The notes under the pieces were generated by a model. That model ran no database searches. It had not been told where the DNA came from and was given only the letters and a program-made list of their open reading frames with translations. From JBHHZJ01 sp046758005 (GTDB lineage Bacteria > Pseudomonadota > Alphaproteobacteria > Kiloniellales > J153): a DNA stretch of 64,000 bases. The position numbers and the translations under genes are program-made. Shown piece after piece: positions 60,225-64,000 of the stretch; the first letter of the stretch is position 1, and the number at the start of each line of letters is the position of its first letter. The stretch is taken from the NCBI GenBank assembly GCA_046758005.1, contig JBHHZJ010000003.1:1-64000 (forward strand), given 5' to 3'.

Positions 60225-62585
60225 GTGGACGTGATCAACGAGACCGGTCTGCAGACCGCCTGGCTCCAGGGGCGGATCCGGTTCCCGCAGCATTCGCTCA
60301 CCCTGATCGTCAAGGGCACCTTCCGCTTGGCGCCGGGCGGGGTGGCGGCGCTCGACGAGGAAGCGGACCAGCCGCCGGTGACCGGCGACGTGTTCTACGA
60401 CGACGAGCCCGAGAACGGCTGCCGCTACGAGACCGACTTCGTCCACTTCAAGCCGCGCGCCGATCTCCTGCTCGTCGGCACCTGCCACGCGCCGGAGGCC
60501 CGGCCCGTGCCAGCCTGCCGCGTGTCCTTCGGGGTCGGGGACCGGGTCAAGTCGCTCGCCGTCTTCGGCGACCGCACCTGGACCGGCAATGGACCGGCAC
60601 GACGGCCGAGCGATCCCGTGCCCTTCACGACCATGCCGCTCGACTACCGCCATGCCTACGGCGGCGAGGGCTGCGCCCAGAATCCCCTCGGCAAGGGGTT
60701 CGCCGGGACCACGACGTCCGACGGCCGGACGATCTGGCCGCTGCCCAACATCGCCGATCCGAACCAGGCCATCGGGACGCCGGGTCAGGCGTCCAGGCCC
60801 GCCGGCTTCGGGCCGTTGGGGCGCATGTGGCCGCAGCGCCGGGCCAACATGGGAACCTACGACGAGAAGTGGCAGAACGAGCGCTGGCCCTGGTACCCCG
60901 CCGACTTCGACTGGGGCCATTTCAACGCCGCGCCCGCCGACCAGCAGGTGGAGGGCTACTTGCGCGGCGACGAAGCGCTGTTGTTCGAGAACCTGCACCC
61001 CGAGCACCCCGAGTACCGCTCGCGCCTGCCCGGCCTGCGCGTACGCTGTTTCCTGCACGAGCAATACGAGGGCCGGCGGCTCGTCCGCGACGTGCCCATG
61101 AAGCTCGATACGCTGTGGGCCGACATGGGCGCGGAAGAGGTGGTGCTGGTGTGGCGCGGATTGGCCACCGTGCGTTCGCAGGACATCGACGAGCTGGAGC
61201 ACCTCATGGTCGTGACCGAGCCCGTCGCCGAGGCGCCCCGGCCCACCGAGCATTACGCGCAGCAGATGGCCGAACGCCTGGCCGAAGCGGAAGCCGGGAC
61301 GGTCGGCGCCGCGCCGGAACCCGCGCCGGCCGAAGCGGACGCCGAGGTCGATGTCGATCTTGCGGCGGTCGAGGCCGACGTCAAGGCCGAGGTCGCGGCG
61401 GCCCTCGACCGGATGCGCGAACAGATGAGCGCCTCGCGCGTCGATTTCGACAAAGTCAAAAGCATCGTGCTCGCCGCCGACCCCGTCGCGGCCCTGAACG
61501 AATTCCTGGCGGAGGCCGGCGTGGACCCGGCCGGGATCGAGACCACCTTGGAAGCGGGCCGGCAGCAGGCGATGGCGCTCCTGAAAACGCGCGGTTTGGA
61601 CCCCGGCCTGGCGGCCGAGCTCGAGAAACAGGCAAAGGGCGGGGCAGGCGCCGAGGTCCCGCCGCCCGAGTTGCCCGCGGCGCGCGCCGCGCCGGGCGCC
61701 GATTTCGTCGGTGAGGACCTGAGCGGCGCGGACTTCTCCGGGCGGGACCTCAAGGGCGCCGACTTCAGGGACGCGATTCTCGCGGGCGCGAACTTCGCGG
61801 GCGCCGAGCTCGGCGAGGCGGACTTCACCGGGGCCAACCTGGGAAGCGCGAACCTGGGCGAGGCGAGGCTCGCCGGCGCCAAATTGGACGGGGCCGACCT
61901 GACCCGGGCGGTGCTCGGCGGGGCGGAACTGACCCGCGCCTCGCTCGCCGGCGCCACCTTGGAGGAGGCGGATCTGAGCGGCGCCAACCTCGCCGGCGCA
62001 TCGGCGCCGGAGGCGAGCTTCGTCGGCGCCACCCTGACGGAGGCGAACCTGGAGGGCGCGGCACTCGAGAAGGCCGATCTTTCCAGGGCCACGCTCGACC
62101 GCGCCAACTTTCAGGACGCGGCGCTCGCCCGCGTCGAGTGCGGCGGCGCCGCGGGCGCCGGGCTCGTCATGACGGGAGCGGACGTGACCGAGCTCAGGGC
62201 CGGCGGCTGCCGCTTCCCCGGAGGCGCGTTCCAGAACCTGCGCGGCGAAGGCTCCCTGTGGTTCGAGTCCGATCTGTCGGGGGCGGACTTCACCGCGTCC
62301 GATCTCGTCCGGGCGGACTTCCGCGGCGCCGACCTGCGGAGCAGCAACTTCCATGCGGTCGAGCTGAAAAACGGCAACCTGACCAAGGCGAACCTGAGTG
62401 CGGCCCGGTTCACGGCGGTCAACCTGTTCCAGGTGCGCCTCGACAAGGCGGACCTGACCGGGACCGATCTGAGGGGCAGCAACTGTTACGAAGCCGATTT
62501 CATCGACGCCGTGATCACCGGCGCCCGGTTCGAGCGGGCAAACCTGACGATGACCAAGCTGGCCCGGCTCCACGCGCAAGGGTGA
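60225..62585 (+). CDS. DUF2169 T6SS adaptor fused to pentapeptide repeats
   Basis: 786-residue protein from a GTG preceded by AAAGG. Residues 1 to about 335 form a DUF2169 domain: TLIVKGTFRLAPGG, YETDFVHFKPRADLLLVGTC, MPLDYRHAYGGEG and YDEKWQNERWPWYPADFDWG. This domain is found next to VgrG and effectors and is thought to help load them. A helical acidic linker (about 345-480) precedes pentapeptide repeats (about 500-780: A-D/N-L-S/T-G units such as GADFSGRDLKGADFRDAIL). These repeats build a right-handed quadrilateral beta-helix. Position between vgrG and a giant pentapeptide protein suggests it bridges the spike and that protein. Confidence 0.88.
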   Translation: MDVINETGLQTAWLQGRIRFPQHSLTLIVKGTFRLAPGGVAALDEEADQPPVTGDVFYDDEPENGCRYETDFVHFKPRADLLLVGTCHAPEARPVPACRVSFGVGDRVKSLAVFGDRTWTGNGPARRPSDPVPFTTMPLDYRHAYGGEGCAQNPLGKGFAGTTTSDGRTIWPLPNIADPNQAIGTPGQASRPAGFGPLGRMWPQRRANMGTYDEKWQNERWPWYPADFDWGHFNAAPADQQVEGYLRGDEALLFENLHPEHPEYRSRLPGLRVRCFLHEQYEGRRLVRDVPMKLDTLWADMGAEEVVLVWRGLATVRSQDIDELEHLMVVTEPVAEAPRPTEHYAQQMAERLAEAEAGTVGAAPEPAPAEADAEVDVDLAAVEADVKAEVAAALDRMREQMSASRVDFDKVKSIVLAADPVAALNEFLAEAGVDPAGIETTLEAGRQQAMALLKTRGLDPGLAAELEKQAKGGAGAEVPPPELPAARAAPGADFVGEDLSGADFSGRDLKGADFRDAILAGANFAGAELGEADFTGANLGSANLGEARLAGAKLDGADLTRAVLGGAELTRASLAGATLEEADLSGANLAGASAPEASFVGATLTEANLEGAALEKADLSRATLDRANFQDAALARVECGGAAGAGLVMTGADVTELRAGGCRFPGGAFQNLRGEGSLWFESDLSGADFTASDLVRADFRGADLRSSNFHAVELKNGNLTKANLSAARFTAVNLFQVRLDKADLTGTDLRGSNCYEADFIDAVITGARFERANLTMTKLARLHAQG

Positions 62586-62593
62586 CCACGACC

Positions 62594-64000
62594 ATGGCGA
62601 CGCAGAATCCCGAGGCAATTGTCGAATGCCTGAAGTCCGGCCGGCCGCTCGAGCTTCCCGCCCTGATCGACCTCGACCTGGGGGGCACGGACCTCGGCGG
62701 CGCCAAGCTGCCCGAGAAGGTCTTCCATAAAGTTCGGCTTGCCGGGGCGGACCTGACGCGGGCGGACCTCTCGACCTGCATTTTCATCGACTGCGACCTC
62801 CAGGGCGCCGACCTGAGCGGTGCGACCCTCGCCAATGCGATCCTTTCCGACCCACGCCCCGAACTCGTCGACCCCGACGAAATGGCGGAAACGCTCAAGG
62901 AATTGCGGCTCGGGCCCGAGGTGCTGGAGGCGGTCCGGCGGTCCGCCGAGCAAATGCAGGCCGGTTCGGGGACGAGCCTCGCCGGCGCCACGCTGTCGCG
63001 GGCCGAACTCACGGCCGTGATATTCGATCACGTCGACCTCAGCGGGGCCGATTTGAGCGGCGCGGACCTCTCGGACGCCACGTTCGCCGACTGCACCCTG
63101 GTGGACGCCCGCTTCGACGGCGCTCGGATGGACCAGACCACGTTGAAGCGCTGCGACCTGACGGGCGCGTCGTTCGCGGGCGCCGTTCTGAACGGAACCA
63201 GGTTCGTCGAGGTGCGCCCCAAGTCCCTGGACCTCTCCGCGGCGACATGCAGCGCGCTCCGCCTCGAAGGGCTCGACGTGAGCGGCGCGCGCGCGTTGAC
63301 GGGCGACTACACCGAAGGCAGCTTCGCGGCCTGCGACCTGAGCGGCATGGACCTCGGCCAATGCACGTTCAGGCAGGCCGATCTGAGCGGCGCGAACCTT
63401 CGCGGTTCCAACCTCGCAGGCGTCGACCTGAGCGGCGCCGACCTGAGCGGCGCCGATCTGAGCGGCGCCGACCTCGGCGGTGCGGACTTGAGCGACGCCA
63501 TGATCGCCGGCGCCGACTTGAGCGGGGCGCGCCTTTCCGGCGCGAGATTGGCCGCGGCCACGCTGAGCAAGGCGGACCTGTCGCAGACCGACCTCGGCGG
63601 CGCCGACCTGAGCGAGGCCGATCTCGCCGGCGCCACGCTGCAGGACGCCGATCTTACCGCGGCCAACCTGTCCGACGCGGCGCTCGCGGGCGCGACACTC
63701 GCCTCCGCCACCCTGCGAAGGGTCGCCTTCGACGGCGGCGACCTCAGCGACGCGAACCTCGAGGGCGCGGTCCTGTGCGAGGCGGACCTGAAGGGGGTGC
63801 GGATGACGGGCTGCAAGACCGCGGGTCTCGACCTGCGGCGGGCGCGCCTCGGCGGCGTCGACCTGGCGGGCGCCGATCTGAGCCAAGTTCGGATGACGGA
63901 TGCCTCCTTCGTCGAATGCAACATGACGGGTGCGGACATGGGCGGGGCGGACCTGACCGGTTGCGATTTCACCAACGCCGACCTGTCCCGGGCCGATCTC
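62594..64000 (+). CDS. Large pentapeptide-repeat protein (3' end outside the window)
   Basis: Frame open from the ATG at 62594 to the window end with no stop, at least 469 residues. A GTG 12 bp earlier is an alternative start. After a short N-terminal segment (MATQNPEAIVECLKSGRPLE) nearly all of it is pentapeptide repeats (AxLxx with A-D-L-S-G most common). They are interrupted once by a non-repeat stretch of about 45 residues (about 97-140: DPDEMAETLKELRLGPEVLE). No toxin motif is visible in this part; if it is an effector, the toxic domain would be downstream. It follows the DUF2169 gene by 8 bp and shares its repeat type, so the two were probably one unit evolutionarily and are co-transcribed. 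Confidence 0.85.
   Translation, partial: MATQNPEAIVECLKSGRPLELPALIDLDLGGTDLGGAKLPEKVFHKVRLAGADLTRADLSTCIFIDCDLQGADLSGATLANAILSDPRPELVDPDEMAETLKELRLGPEVLEAVRRSAEQMQAGSGTSLAGATLSRAELTAVIFDHVDLSGADLSGADLSDATFADCTLVDARFDGARMDQTTLKRCDLTGASFAGAVLNGTRFVEVRPKSLDLSAATCSALRLEGLDVSGARALTGDYTEGSFAACDLSGMDLGQCTFRQADLSGANLRGSNLAGVDLSGADLSGADLSGADLGGADLSDAMIAGADLSGARLSGARLAAATLSKADLSQTDLGGADLSEADLAGATLQDADLTAANLSDAALAGATLASATLRRVAFDGGDLSDANLEGAVLCEADLKGVRMTGCKTAGLDLRRARLGGVDLAGADLSQVRMTDASFVECNMTGADMGGADLTGCDFTNADLSRADL

Noticed and set aside
58629..62618. A 1329-codon minus-strand frame opposite vgrG and the DUF2169 gene
   Set aside because: High GC and the repeated pentapeptide codons keep the antisense frame open; no domain is seen in it.
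63421..63490. Tandem ctgagcggcgccgac units looking like a DNA repeat array
   Set aside because: They are codons of consecutive identical pentapeptides (LSGAD) in frame, explained by the protein repeat.

Overview
The window is GC-rich throughout and fully bacterial. Its housekeeping genes point to an alphaproteobacterium, probably Rhodospirillales-like. The evidence is the ccmA-ccmB-ccmC heme-export genes, an alphaproteobacterial-type SUV3-like helicase overlapping an S4 RNA-binding protein, and then fdxA and carD close by. I cannot name a genus. No rRNA, tRNA, CRISPR array, transposase or integrase was seen.

Left third (1-17 kb). On the minus strand lie cytochrome c maturation genes ccmA-B-C. 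Behind them is a long operon for a branched-chain-amino-acid-type (HAAT) ABC transporter, livG-H-M-K-F. It is bracketed by two acyl-CoA ligases, a FadD-like one upstream and a PaaK-like one downstream. This suggests that the transported substrate is a carboxylic acid activated to a CoA thioester. Then come aconitase acnA, a DUF1223 secreted protein and the chaperone htpG.

Middle (17-33 kb). Protein-repair methyltransferase pcm, the helicase/S4 pair, a TerB-like protein, 7Fe ferredoxin fdxA and the RNA-polymerase-binding regulator carD. Between fdxA and carD there is a good promoter followed by an intrinsic terminator, which I read as an unannotated small RNA or leader of about 110 nt. After carD comes a metallophosphatase-like protein that has lost its metal ligands. 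Next are a SnoaL-like protein, a DUF4384/TPR protein, a secreted caspase-SH3-SUMF1 protein, two tandem DUF4399 paralogues, and a transmembrane Ser/Thr kinase with a PP2C phosphatase.

Right half (34-64 kb). One complete-looking type VI secretion system (T6SS) runs on the plus strand: tagH(FHA)-tssJ-tssK-tssL-tssM-tagF-tssA-tssB-tssC-tssE-tssF-tssG-tssH. It is followed by a sigma-54 activator, two virtually identical hcp genes, a vgrG with an unusual hydrophobic C-terminal insertion, a DUF2169-pentapeptide adaptor and a very long pentapeptide-repeat protein cut by the window end. Kinase, phosphatase, TagH and TagF form a post-translational (threonine-phosphorylation type) control circuit. The sigma-54 activator very likely drives the two hcp genes, because each has a -24/-12 element directly upstream. 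No PAAR protein and no obvious immunity gene is in the window; they may lie beyond position 64000.

The most promising material for something new is the vgrG/DUF2169/pentapeptide end of the T6SS, the caspase-SUMF1/DUF4384 divergent pair next to the T6SS kinase, the putative sRNA before carD, and the pseudo-phosphatase after it. All functional names rest on reading motifs by eye; no database search was run.
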